Shown: one piece after another, positions 1-9,093 of the stretch
Layout of the letters: each line of letters starts with the position of its first letter
How positions within the stretch are numbered: position 1 is the stretch's first letter
From: an uncultured Alcanivoracaceae bacterium
GTDB taxonomy: Bacteria > Pseudomonadota > Gammaproteobacteria > Xanthomonadales > Marinicellaceae
NCBI GenBank assembly: GCA_913061105.1
Contig: CAJXVJ010000009.1
Coordinates: forward strand, 1-32,304
Direction of reading: 5' to 3'
DNA: 32,304 nt
Translations under genes and position numbers: made by a program
Notes under the pieces: model-generated
Seen by the model: the letters and a program-made list of their open reading frames with translations, nothing else
What the model was told of the DNA's origin: nothing
Database searches by the model: none

Positions 1-34
1 GTCTCGTGGGCTCGGAGATGTGTATAAGAGACAG
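1..34 (+). other. Residual Illumina Nextera (Tn5) i7-side transposase adapter, not genomic
   Basis: Exact GTCTCGTGGGCTCGGAGATGTGTATAAGAGACAG, including the 19-bp Tn5 mosaic end AGATGTGTATAAGAGACAG. Confidence 0.99.
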
Positions 35-36
35 GA

Positions 37-459
37 ATCAAATATAAACCCAGAAACTCAGTAATTGTCACTAAACGTTTGGGTCATAACAAAACGGTAG
101 TAAGGAAAAATAATACCACAAAAGTTAAAACTAATACAATTAAGAGCAGATATTCCAACACTGGCAAAAGTTCTACAATAAAAAGAAATGGAACTAAAAC
201 GAGGGTTAAAAAATCTAATACAACCAAGGTTGGAGTTAAGAAAACCAACTATTCTAGAACTGGAAATACAACTGTAAAAAGAACTAAAAAAACCACTAAT
301 AATCAATACGGTAAGAAAACCACTGCAAAAACAGGTAAGAAAACCACTGTAAATAATGGTAAAAAGACCACTGTTAAAAAGACAAAGAAGACTAAAAAAA
401 CCAAAGATGGTAAAAAAGTTACGAAAACAAGTAAGAAAACCGTAAAAAAGAATAAATGA
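37..459 (+). CDS. 3' part of a highly basic Lys/Thr/Asn-rich low-complexity protein, truncated by the contig edge
   Basis: The listed start at 79 is TTG, and the same frame is open upstream to the adapter (IKYKPRNSVIVTKRLGHNKTVV...). Low-complexity KKTT/KTTVKK tail ends at TGA 457-459. Confidence 0.6.
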   Translation: MKYKPRNSVIVTKRLGHNKTVVRKNNTTKVKTNTIKSRYSNTGKSSTIKRNGTKTRVKKSNTTKVGVKKTNYSRTGNTTVKRTKKTTNNQYGKKTTAKTGKKTTVNNGKKTTVKKTKKTKKTKDGKKVTKTSKKTVKKNK

Positions 460-516
460 TTCTTTTACAAACCCTAATTGAATTTTAAATTAGAGGTTTT
501 GTTTCAAAAAATACAA

Positions 517-551
517 ATGGTGTTGGCATGTTAAATTTATGTCAGCACCAT
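517..551 (+). terminator. 13-bp hairpin (ATGGTGTTGGCAT / ATGTCAGCACCAT), possible terminator or 3' structure
   Basis: Pairs fully only as plus-strand RNA (two G.U wobbles). Lies downstream of the plus-strand basic ORF and convergent to the FNT gene; no strong U-tract. Confidence 0.35.
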
Positions 552-591
552 ATTGTTTCTAGTGTAAAAAACAGATCGTAATAATAAGACC

Positions 592-1410
592 TTACTTTTC
601 TTTTCTGCGGTATATAATATGATAGACCAACCCAACTAAAACACTACCACCAATGAGATTTCCCATAATCACAGGGATTAAATTTTGCATCATTCCCATC
701 CATGATATGACATCCGTATGTGTACCAACATCTCCATAAGCTTCTATCATCATCGCCATCGGAAAGAAATACATATTAGCAATACTGTGCTCAAATCCAG
801 CGGCCACAAAAGCGGAAATCGGAAATATAATCGCTACAGCTTTATCAATCACACTGCGCCCCGCTAAGGCCATCCAGACAGCCATACAAACAAGTACATT
901 ACAAAGCATACCTTTAAAAAATGCCGTCCAAAATGGGAGTGATCCTTTAGCTGTGGCTATTGCCACGTATTGTTTTGCTACTTGTCCTGAATTCATTTCA
1001 GTGTGACCAGATAAATACACCAATACCGCTAAACTGCTGGCACCAATGAAATTTGCTATGCAGATAATCACCCAACTTTTGAGTAAGTCGCTAGTTGAAA
1101 GCTTTCCTTCAGCCCAAGCCATGGCTTGCAAGTTATTTCCAGTGAACAACTCTGCACCTGCAACAATAACTAAAATTAACCCCAAGGAAAATGTCAGCCC
1201 TCCCAAGATTTGACTGGTTGCAAAGCTTAAAGAGTCATCAGACTTTACTAAAACAAAATAAAGCGCACCAAGACCGATAAAAGCACCGGCTAAAACGCCT
1301 AACATTAACATAGATAAAAAAGGCAGGCGCGCTTTTACAACTCCTATAGACTCAACTTTTTCAGCAATTTCTTTTGGTGAAAAAGCATCAAAACCATAAA
1401 TATCTGACAC
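592..1410 (-). CDS. Formate/nitrite transporter (FNT) family channel
   Basis: 272 aa with six-helix FNT-like hydrophobic pattern and FNT-like segments (AGAELFTGNNL, FKGMLCNVLVCMAVWMA, GFEHSIANMYFFP). Confidence 0.92.
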   Translation of the reverse strand: MSDIYGFDAFSPKEIAEKVESIGVVKARLPFLSMLMLGVLAGAFIGLGALYFVLVKSDDSLSFATSQILGGLTFSLGLILVIVAGAELFTGNNLQAMAWAEGKLSTSDLLKSWVIICIANFIGASSLAVLVYLSGHTEMNSGQVAKQYVAIATAKGSLPFWTAFFKGMLCNVLVCMAVWMALAGRSVIDKAVAIIFPISAFVAAGFEHSIANMYFFPMAMMIEAYGDVGTHTDVISWMGMMQNLIPVIMGNLIGGSVLVGLVYHIIYRRKEK

Positions 1411-1518
1411 GATTCTCTCTCCTATTATTAATTCAGTTTTTATTGATTAAATGAAACCTATTCTTACTATACAATAAAACTAAATTATGGAACTTGATAT
1501 ATGACAAATTTAGAGATA

Positions 1519-2739
1519 TTAGTTAACTCTTTTATTGATAACAATACTCAATAAAAACAGAGTAGTAGAAACAACAATAAAGGCTGTTCCAATACTGAAG
1601 TTATCAACCAAAATACCGAAAACAATCGCTAATATTGCCGTCATTATAGTTTTAAGCAATGATTGTGCAGAAATGACAGAAGTCAAAATATCATTAGGAA
1701 CATTATCAGAAACCACACCTGTTAGTATGGGTTTTCTGATGTTTTCGATGATGTAAATACCTATCATAGATATTAAACCTAATACCCAAAATTTTAGAAC
1801 GATAAAAACACCACATAAAACCCCTAAACAAAAACCCACAATCAAACTATTGTATGAGATGTTGAGTTTATTTTTATCATAAAACCATGAAGCCAAACGA
1901 GAGGCCTGAGAAGTTGCCAGAAAGATAAAAAAGTATAAGGCGCCAACGACCAATCCATTTTTCTTATCAAAATCTACTGTTAGCATAATGGGCATTAGAA
2001 TTGCCACTTGAATCATAATTAGCTGTATATAATCTTTAACAGCTTTAAGATATGCCGAATGGGCAGCCGAAGAATTAATGATTTTTAATACATTAATTTG
2101 TCTCATGATATTAAAAAAGGATTTAATCGTAGTAACTAATGGTGCCTTTTCATGTTGATGGGTACTTTTGTTCAGCTCTTTTGGATAGGAATATATCAAC
2201 ATTAAATTGAATAAATAAGGGACAATGGAATACAAAAATATATTTTGAAATGACCCAGTATGAAAGACTATCAATCCAGCAATCAATGATGACAACGCAG
2301 ATCCTTTTTGAGACCAAGAACGGGTATGCCCATAATAACTGATCTTATGATCCTGCCAATTTTTCAATGCCAAATAATCAATGATCATGCCTTTATGTGT
2401 GCCCGATCGAAATGCATCACCAACACCATAAAGAATAAATGCCAGCATAAACCACCAAAAATTCTCTGCACTATAAAACAGATAAAAACTAACAATATAG
2501 GCCACAAATGAAAGCATTAATGCATTTTTTCGCCCATAAGTATCAGCCAACAAACCAGAAGGGACTTCAATCACATTAATTAAAACTTCACGTACAGCAT
2601 ACAAAACCCCAATCTGTGTATAAGGCAGGCCTTTTTCTACCAAAAACAAAATAAAGAAAGCATCAAAAAACCGTAAATTTTTCAAAAACCCATAGGCACA
2701 AAATTTGTAATACTGTTTATTTTTAGAAAATGAGACCAT
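1519..2739 (-). CDS. MFS transporter
   Basis: 406 aa polytopic protein; N-terminal MFS motif (EVPSGLLADTYGRKNAL). Confidence 0.9.
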   Translation of the reverse strand: MVSFSKNKQYYKFCAYGFLKNLRFFDAFFILFLVEKGLPYTQIGVLYAVREVLINVIEVPSGLLADTYGRKNALMLSFVAYIVSFYLFYSAENFWWFMLAFILYGVGDAFRSGTHKGMIIDYLALKNWQDHKISYYGHTRSWSQKGSALSSLIAGLIVFHTGSFQNIFLYSIVPYLFNLMLIYSYPKELNKSTHQHEKAPLVTTIKSFFNIMRQINVLKIINSSAAHSAYLKAVKDYIQLIMIQVAILMPIMLTVDFDKKNGLVVGALYFFIFLATSQASRLASWFYDKNKLNISYNSLIVGFCLGVLCGVFIVLKFWVLGLISMIGIYIIENIRKPILTGVVSDNVPNDILTSVISAQSLLKTIMTAILAIVFGILVDNFSIGTAFIVVSTTLFLLSIVINKRVN

Positions 2740-2790
2740 TAAACAAATTGTACAACAACTCGGCTATGCTCACAAATCTAATTCGTATAG

Positions 2791-2937
2791 GAAATATGTG
2801 AATACTTATCATCAAGTTTTACAATCTCAAATATGCAAAATAAAGAAGGTTTTAAGGCGTTATTCGAGAGAGCCGACAAAGCACTATATGCTGCTAAAGC
2901 ATCTGGTGGCAATCAGATCAATTTGGCAAAATTATAA
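2791..2937 (+). pseudogene. Remnant of a GGDEF (diguanylate cyclase) domain C-terminus
   Basis: Plus-strand frame reads ...FTISNMQNKEGFKALFERADKALYAAKASGGNQINLAKL*; LFERADKALYAAKASGGNQI matches the terminal GGDEF helix signature. No upstream GGDEF body is present. Confidence 0.75.
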
Positions 2938-3051
2938 ATTCAAAAGTGAATTATATAATCACTTTTTTAGAAGTTTTAGTAGCAGTTATTCTTAGGCTCA
3001 ATCAAGTTAAAAAAACTATTATTCTACCTTGATTGAACTCTTATATATCAG

Positions 3052-4047
3052 TTAGTCTTTAACAAGAACAACTTTTCCTTTGCGTTCACCACCAGCTGCG
3101 ACTGTAATAGCCTCTTTGATGTCTTTCACTTTGTATGTTGCATGAATCGGCGCAGATAACTTACCCGTTGCAATTAAGCCAATGATATTTCCGAAAACTT
3201 CTTTTTGTCGTTCAGGTGTTGCGGTACGGAACCATTTAGCCAACCAGAAACCGCGTACTGTAATGTCTTTAAATATGATGATTGTAGGAGCAAGCGTGCA
3301 AGGTTCACCACTCATGGCACCATAATTGACTATAGTTCCTCCATCACACAATGTCTCACCTAATCTATTCGTCGCTGCACCACCTACCGCATCAATGCCC
3401 AACTTAATGTCAGCACCATCGGTTGCAGCTTTCACTCTCTTTGACAAACTAAGGCCATCTAGGTTTCCATCGACCAATACCACATCTGCACCAGCAGCAA
3501 GCATAGGTTCAATCAAAGACTCACGGCGAACCACATTAACTGTTTTTAAGCCCCTTAGTTTTGCTAGAGCTACCAAATATGATCCAACCCCAGAATTGGC
3601 GGCATTTTGTATTACCCAATCACCAGGTTCTAAATCAACAAATTCGCTGAGCATTAATGAAGCTGTGGGAGGGTTAATCGTTATCATAGACAATTGAATG
3701 GGATCAACTCCATTGGGCAGAGGAACCAGTGATTTCGCATCCGCCACCATATGTGTTGCCCAAGACCCTATTCCCATCGGCAGCAATACGGTTTGTCCAA
3801 TATCTGGCCCAACAACTCCTGGTCCATGTTCAACCACTTTAGCAACACCTTCGTTGCCACCAATTGCTGGTAATGGCGGTAAAATACCATACTGCCCTGT
3901 CAAAGTAAGAACATCCGAAGGGTTAATAGGTGCAGCAAGCATTTCAAGTAATACTTGGCCATCAGCCAGTATTGGTTTTTCGAAAGAGATTGCTTCGATT
4001 ACGTCTTGTGGAACTGGCCCACGGGTTTGATATTCTGCTTTTAACAT
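3052..4047 (-). CDS. MDR-superfamily zinc-independent reductase (2-enoyl thioester reductase / quinone oxidoreductase-like)
   Basis: MLKAEYQTRGPV...INPSDVLTLTGQYG...GGNEGVAKV...NAANSGVGSYLVALAKLRGLKTVNVVRR. Start placed at the internal ATG (residue 20 of the 350-aa ORF) that begins the family homology. Confidence 0.88.
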   Translation of the reverse strand: MLKAEYQTRGPVPQDVIEAISFEKPILADGQVLLEMLAAPINPSDVLTLTGQYGILPPLPAIGGNEGVAKVVEHGPGVVGPDIGQTVLLPMGIGSWATHMVADAKSLVPLPNGVDPIQLSMITINPPTASLMLSEFVDLEPGDWVIQNAANSGVGSYLVALAKLRGLKTVNVVRRESLIEPMLAAGADVVLVDGNLDGLSLSKRVKAATDGADIKLGIDAVGGAATNRLGETLCDGGTIVNYGAMSGEPCTLAPTIIIFKDITVRGFWLAKWFRTATPERQKEVFGNIIGLIATGKLSAPIHATYKVKDIKEAITVAAGGERKGKVVLVKD

Positions 4048-4183
4048 ACAGTTTTTCCTGATAATTTGATTGTTGATTAATTTAGCGAACTGAATTACTG
4101 CCATATAAACCTGCAGTAGATTTGCAGGGTTATAAAAGATTATAAGTTTAACATAATTTCAAGTTTTAAATTAAACTATTGTG

Positions 4184-4507
4184 TTATTCCAGATCAATTG
4201 AAGAATACAACTGAAATGCAATTATAAAAAGTTGCTGTGTATTGGGGTATATTGATTGGATGGTAGATTTTAACTCAATTAATGACATGTTTTCTTGTTG
4301 TGCATGACTATCGTTAAGAAAATTAATCTGAATTGGTTCTACAGATAAAATTTTTAAAAAACCAAATGCCCTACCTTCTTCGTGAGTCAAAGCTTCAACT
4401 TTGGTCTCAGGAATGAAATCTTTTTCAGATTTATCCCGAATGGTGATGGTTTTTTTCCCCGACAATATATCTGCTTCAAAGCGTTGATAAAATGTAATCT
4501 GATGCAT
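4184..4507 (-). CDS. yqfB: ASCH-domain protein, YqfB-like N4-acetylcytidine amidohydrolase
   Basis: 107 aa; MHQITFYQRFEADILSGKKTITIRDKSEKDF resembles E. coli YqfB. Confidence 0.85.
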   Translation of the reverse strand: MHQITFYQRFEADILSGKKTITIRDKSEKDFIPETKVEALTHEEGRAFGFLKILSVEPIQINFLNDSHAQQENMSLIELKSTIQSIYPNTQQLFIIAFQLYSSIDLE

Positions 4508-4508
4508 G

Positions 4509-5423
4509 TTACTTATTACTTGAATTCAGTACTTCCGATTCAAATCTCTTATCTAAATAAGATTCATCTAATGTTTTGTGCCACAGCCCTTTTTTTTGGC
4601 CTTTGTCTTTGGCTATTTCACCTATTCTTCCGGGGTTGAATTTTAATGGATTATTAGTTTTATAGGATGCTACTGGATCGGTCAATGCGTGTTCTGGTGT
4701 AATGATTTTCCAGCCTTGTTTACGAAGTTCATCAACTAAATCACCAATAAACAAAGCGGTAATGTCCATTTCATGTAACAGCAATACATGTTTGGGAGAA
4801 CGATCTAATTGCTCAATTGCCATTTGATCATAATAATGGATGCTTTCCATTAACACATCCACGTAAAATTTTCTTAAGGCTGTCATGTTGATCTTTGTGC
4901 CTTTTTTTATTTCTCTTTGAAACAAAACTTCGATGTACCAATCGTAATTATTTAAAGTGATATATGCATTTGTATATCCTTTTTGTTTCAATAATGCCCG
5001 CATTCCATCGCGTTTTTCAACGGTATCACCTTCCCTTAAATACGGAAAACGGAACCATTTACGGAAATTTGTAAATGAATTCAAGAGAGAGTCAGCCAAT
5101 AAAAACTCTGCTTTATAATCTTCAAGGCTTAAATTATTAATATTTGGATGGTTGTGGGTATGATTGGCAATGATGTGACCTGCATCATTGTAGGCAGTTA
5201 AGCGTTTTACTCCTTCTTCATCTAATCGTTTACTGACTGAGAAAAATGCAACCTGATTGACATCATGGTCCTTTAAATTTTTAATTAATTTCTTGGCTCG
5301 CGTTGGTCCATCAAAATATCCTTGAGCAGCCCTTGGTGAATCATCAAATGTGATGGCTATTTCTTTGCCAAAAGACATCACACTATAGGCAGTTAATAAT
5401 AAAGTTAACCAAAAAGATTTCAT
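4509..5423 (-). CDS. Polysaccharide deacetylase family protein, exported
   Basis: Signal peptide (MKSFWLTLLLTAYSVMSFG), EIAITFDDSPRA, HIIANHTHNHPN and RFPYLREGD NodB-type motifs. Confidence 0.9.
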   Translation of the reverse strand: MKSFWLTLLLTAYSVMSFGKEIAITFDDSPRAAQGYFDGPTRAKKLIKNLKDHDVNQVAFFSVSKRLDEEGVKRLTAYNDAGHIIANHTHNHPNINNLSLEDYKAEFLLADSLLNSFTNFRKWFRFPYLREGDTVEKRDGMRALLKQKGYTNAYITLNNYDWYIEVLFQREIKKGTKINMTALRKFYVDVLMESIHYYDQMAIEQLDRSPKHVLLLHEMDITALFIGDLVDELRKQGWKIITPEHALTDPVASYKTNNPLKFNPGRIGEIAKDKGQKKGLWHKTLDESYLDKRFESEVLNSSNK

Positions 5424-5443
5424 ATTATTTTATAAAATATAGA

Positions 5444-6814
5444 TTACGGATTGATTGAATCAAAACTGTTCATAAAAATCAAGTCAATCGAATTAAAGTC
5501 AACACCTACCATATTAATTAAAGTGGCTAAATTGGCTTTAACAATCCCAGACCCTAATACAGGGTCTAAGTTTTCAGATAAATCATTAACCGTATGGTAT
5601 CCAAAATAAGTACCAATGTCAGGTTGATTAGAGGTAACAGCAGGGATTCCAGCATTTGAAAAGCTTAAAAAATCTGTACAACACATGTTTAGGCTGATTT
5701 GCCAATCGATATCTGAATACAATGCCCCATTGGCAGCAACAGTTTCTGCCAGAGTTTGATAGCTTGATGTATTGGTACCAGCAATAGCAACATTTCTGTC
5801 ATCCAATCTGTAACTAATCATGTCCATGTTTAGCATGGTTTTAACTTTGGAAATATCTCCATCATTGCTTAATTGAGTGACCACATCTTTTGAACCCAAT
5901 AATCCAGACTCTTCTTCAATAAAGCACATAAATAAAATTGAGGCATCTGTCTGGTACTGGCTGATGACATTGGCAACTTCTAAAACGCCCGAACATCCTG
6001 ATGCATTGTCTTCTGCTCCAGGTGACGGCAATGCATTGTTCCATGTTTGATTTCTAGAATCAAGATGGGCACCAACCACATACCAGTCATCTGGCCTGGT
6101 TGTGCCTTGTTTAAAACCTAAAACATTAGATCCCCTGTAATTCGCATGCAATGATACACGTGAAGTGACAAAACCCAAGTCCTCAAACTTTGTTTCTAAC
6201 CAATCACCTGCAATGACCAAATCAGCAGCTAACATGCGGTCCAAACTTGACAGATATTCTACTTGGCTAAACCACCGATCAGCATCGACTTTATCGATTA
6301 ATAATTGAACATCTGAATTGCCACGCAGTAGTTCCTGATTCTGCCTATTTGCGTATTGGTAGGATAAAACTTTATTCTTTGAAAACGGGCCGATTGAGTC
6401 ATGCCCATAGACTTGATTCTTATTAACAAAATTTTTCAAATCTATCAACTGTGAACTGTTGTTTGCAAATACAACATCTAATTGACTGTGCAGATGTTCA
6501 TCAAGGCCTGAATGATCACAATGTCCCAATGTTTGAAAGGCTAAATTATCGACATCAACGTCTTTAAGCGTGTTTAAAACTGTGACAGATTTAGATAGCT
6601 TATCCATTTGATCATTACCCACAGCAACAATCATTTTATCGCCCATTTCAACCCACCAATCAACGGTGCTATTGTTTTTGATTTCTAAAATTTTGTTTGG
6701 ACCAATGTTGTCGATATTAATAATGGTTAGATCTCTGATATCAGAGCTGTATGCTGTTCCAGATAAAAGTAACAAGCCCAATAATCTAAATGTATTTTGC
6801 ATATTAATTCTCAA
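5444..6814 (-). CDS. M28-family metallopeptidase, exported, with a degenerate C-terminal tail DLIFMNSFD
   Basis: Signal peptide; VVGAHLDSRN, GAEDNASGCSGVLEVA, FIEEESGLLGS, LNMDMIS and GYHTVND motifs of M28 aminopeptidases. Confidence 0.92.
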   Translation of the reverse strand: MRINMQNTFRLLGLLLLSGTAYSSDIRDLTIINIDNIGPNKILEIKNNSTVDWWVEMGDKMIVAVGNDQMDKLSKSVTVLNTLKDVDVDNLAFQTLGHCDHSGLDEHLHSQLDVVFANNSSQLIDLKNFVNKNQVYGHDSIGPFSKNKVLSYQYANRQNQELLRGNSDVQLLIDKVDADRWFSQVEYLSSLDRMLAADLVIAGDWLETKFEDLGFVTSRVSLHANYRGSNVLGFKQGTTRPDDWYVVGAHLDSRNQTWNNALPSPGAEDNASGCSGVLEVANVISQYQTDASILFMCFIEEESGLLGSKDVVTQLSNDGDISKVKTMLNMDMISYRLDDRNVAIAGTNTSSYQTLAETVAANGALYSDIDWQISLNMCCTDFLSFSNAGIPAVTSNQPDIGTYFGYHTVNDLSENLDPVLGSGIVKANLATLINMVGVDFNSIDLIFMNSFDSINP

Positions 6815-6978
6815 TTATAAATATCAATATAACCAGTATACTGGCAGGTCAACCTTTTGTGTGAATTATCTTACTACAAAATAAACGGTTACTGTTCAAG
6901 TATTGTAAGGATATTTAGAGTTTTGTGCACTTGAACACGTTTTAATGAAAATGCTGTATATAAGTATATTATGAGATT

Positions 6979-7006
6979 AAAAAAAACCGCTATTAAAGCG
7001 GCTTTT
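6979..7006 (-). terminator. Rho-independent terminator of ppnN
   Basis: Minus strand GCCGCTttaatAGCGGTTTTTTTT immediately downstream of the stop at 7027. Confidence 0.8.
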
Positions 7007-7026
7007 CTTAATATTGCTTTGTGATG

Positions 7027-8406
7027 TTATTTAATCACTTCAAAAACGGGAGTGTAGTCACTGCCTGGTAACTTCATGCGTTTTTGGTCAACAAATGACT
7101 GTAATAACACATCAAGCTTTTCCATTAGTTTCTTATTTCCAGCAATTTTATATACACCGTGATCTTCAATCTGCTTCCGTCCGAATTCTTTCACATTTCC
7201 GGCCACGATACCTGAAAATGCTTTACGTAAATCAGCAGCCAATTCATTAACAGGCTGATCCTGGTCTAAATTTAAATTCAGCATATTTTCATGTGTTGGC
7301 ACAAATGGAAATTGAAAGCTTTCTTCAATCTTTAGGTTCCAATCAAAAAAATAACTAACCTGTTGTTCAGTTCTGTATTCTTTCACTCGATTCAATCCTT
7401 GCATCATATGTGTGGCTACTTTTTCTGGGTCTTCAATAATGATTTCATACAATTCGGCTACTTCATCACCCAAAGCAAACCTGATAAAAGCATCAATTTG
7501 TTTGAAATACTCTTCTGATTCTTTTGGTCCCGTCATGATAAAAGGATAAGGGTTATCTTTGTTATCAGGGTGTGACAAAATTCCTATCAAATAAAGAATC
7601 TCTTCTGCTGTGCCAACACCACCAGGAAAAACAATAATTCCATGACCCAAACGAACAAAAGCTTCTAATCTTTTTTCAATGTCTGGCATTATGACCAATT
7701 TATTAACAATCGGATTAGGGGCTTCTGCAGCGATGATACCTGGCTCTGTTAATCCTATGTAACGTCCATCAAGAGTTCTTTGTTTGGCATGACCTACTGA
7801 TGCGCCCTTCATTGGGCCTTTCATGGCTCCAGTACCGCAGCCTGTACATATGTCTGCTTCTCTTAATCCCAGTTGATACCCTACATTTTTTGTGTATTGG
7901 TACTCAACTTGATTAATTGAATGTCCTCCCCAACAAACAACCAAATTTGGTTCTTTTCCATATTGATGCACTTCTCCTCTTCTTAGCATTTCAAATACCA
8001 TGTTGGTTATGCCTGAGGTCGTAGTTACATCATAGAGCCCGTTATTGTGTTTGCTACTTTGAAAAATAATGTCTCTTAATACTGCAAAAATTAAATCTCT
8101 GATGCCTGAGATCATTTTCCCATCTACAAATGCTTGTGCAGGTGCGTTTATAAACTCTAAATGTATGCCACGCTCTCTGGGCAACAACGTAACATCAAAA
8201 TCTTGATATCGTGACAATACAGCCATGGCATCGTCTTCTTTTGAATCACAATTTAGAACTGCCAAACAGCATTTTCTAAACAGTGCGTGAATTGAGCCCG
8301 TGCCCATTTCTAACATTCTATTAACTTCATCTTGTGATAAAAGCATCATGCCACCACGTGCAGCTATAATGCATTTATCTATTGTTTCTTCTTCGTTACA
8401 ATTCAT
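7027..8406 (-). CDS. ppnN: PpnN/YgdH-type nucleotide 5'-monophosphate nucleosidase
   Basis: MLSQDEVNRML-like start region, LPRERGIHLEFINAPAQAFVDG, CGTGAMKGPMKGA and FPGGVGTAEEILYL (LOG fold) match the long PpnN architecture. The true start may be a Met near residue 20. Confidence 0.93.
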   Translation of the reverse strand: MNCNEEETIDKCIIAARGGMMLLSQDEVNRMLEMGTGSIHALFRKCCLAVLNCDSKEDDAMAVLSRYQDFDVTLLPRERGIHLEFINAPAQAFVDGKMISGIRDLIFAVLRDIIFQSSKHNNGLYDVTTTSGITNMVFEMLRRGEVHQYGKEPNLVVCWGGHSINQVEYQYTKNVGYQLGLREADICTGCGTGAMKGPMKGASVGHAKQRTLDGRYIGLTEPGIIAAEAPNPIVNKLVIMPDIEKRLEAFVRLGHGIIVFPGGVGTAEEILYLIGILSHPDNKDNPYPFIMTGPKESEEYFKQIDAFIRFALGDEVAELYEIIIEDPEKVATHMMQGLNRVKEYRTEQQVSYFFDWNLKIEESFQFPFVPTHENMLNLNLDQDQPVNELAADLRKAFSGIVAGNVKEFGRKQIEDHGVYKIAGNKKLMEKLDVLLQSFVDQKRMKLPGSDYTPVFEVIK

Positions 8407-8772
8407 GTAATCTCCTGTTGTTTAAAGCGTTTCCCCTATGGAAACAGCAAATAATTAAGTCAATGATTTCGATGATTGTAATCATCATCCATAATAAACT
8501 TAGTAAATAATGTGATATGCTTCAATCCAAATTAGGAAATGAAGCCGTTGTACTGATAAAATTGAATGGTCATATTGTCTTAACTGTTCATTCATGTCCA
8601 TGAACTTCAACAGAAAGGGAAAGTTTTATACTAGAATTTATTACTTTGTTACAGTATTGTAATATTCAAACCCATGTTTCTTGTTTTTTTTATCATGATT
8701 TGGCTTTATTTTTAAAGCGACCTACCATATTATAATAATCTCTTGCAATTGCAATCCTTTTAAGGAATATTT

Positions 8773-9093
8773 ATGACTGAAATCCCATTATTGCTGTTTA
8801 CTGGCATAATTATATTATTCATTGCCACCAACGCAAAAGCCCGCGACATAGCCAGAGCCTATGCTAAACGCGAGACTTTGGGACGTGATTTTGTGTTTTT
8901 AGATGACTCTATAGCATTAAAATCCATGAAGATTACCAAGGTAAAAGGCCGATTTGGATTTCAACGTTCCTATGCTTTCGAATACAATCAAGGTGATTAT
9001 CAAAGATATAATGGGAAGATTGAATTAATGGGTTACAAAGTGTTCAATATTCAATTTTTTCATCCAGACCACATAGAACAATCACATGAATAA
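8773..9093 (+). CDS. DUF3301-like small membrane-anchored protein
   Basis: 106 aa with one N-terminal TM segment, then ...FLDDSIALKSMKITKVKGRFGFQRSYAFEYNQ. Overlaps the next gene by 8 nt. Confidence 0.7.
   Translation: MTEIPLLLFTGIIILFIATNAKARDIARAYAKRETLGRDFVFLDDSIALKSMKITKVKGRFGFQRSYAFEYNQGDYQRYNGKIELMGYKVFNIQFFHPDHIEQSHE

Noticed and set aside
2798-2995. 65-aa plus-strand ORF MNTYHQVLQSQICKIKKVLRR... as a gene
   Set aside because: It is an out-of-frame reading of the GGDEF remnant, which is better supported in the frame ending at 2937.
2998-3036. TCAATCAAG / CTTGATTGA hairpin downstream of the MDR reductase as a terminator
   Set aside because: The T-run lies in the loop, not after the stem, and the loop is 21 nt; not a convincing intrinsic terminator.
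3326-4030. Plus-strand ORFs 3326-3697 and 3698-4030
   Set aside because: Antisense shadows of the well-supported MDR reductase; no family resemblance.
8517-8737. Intergenic frame MLQSKLGNEAVVLIKLNGHIVLTVHSCP*TSTERESF...LKRPTIL* with one internal stop, as a possible small pseudogene
   Set aside because: No recognisable family, no ribosome-binding site seen, and short AT-rich open frames are weak evidence.
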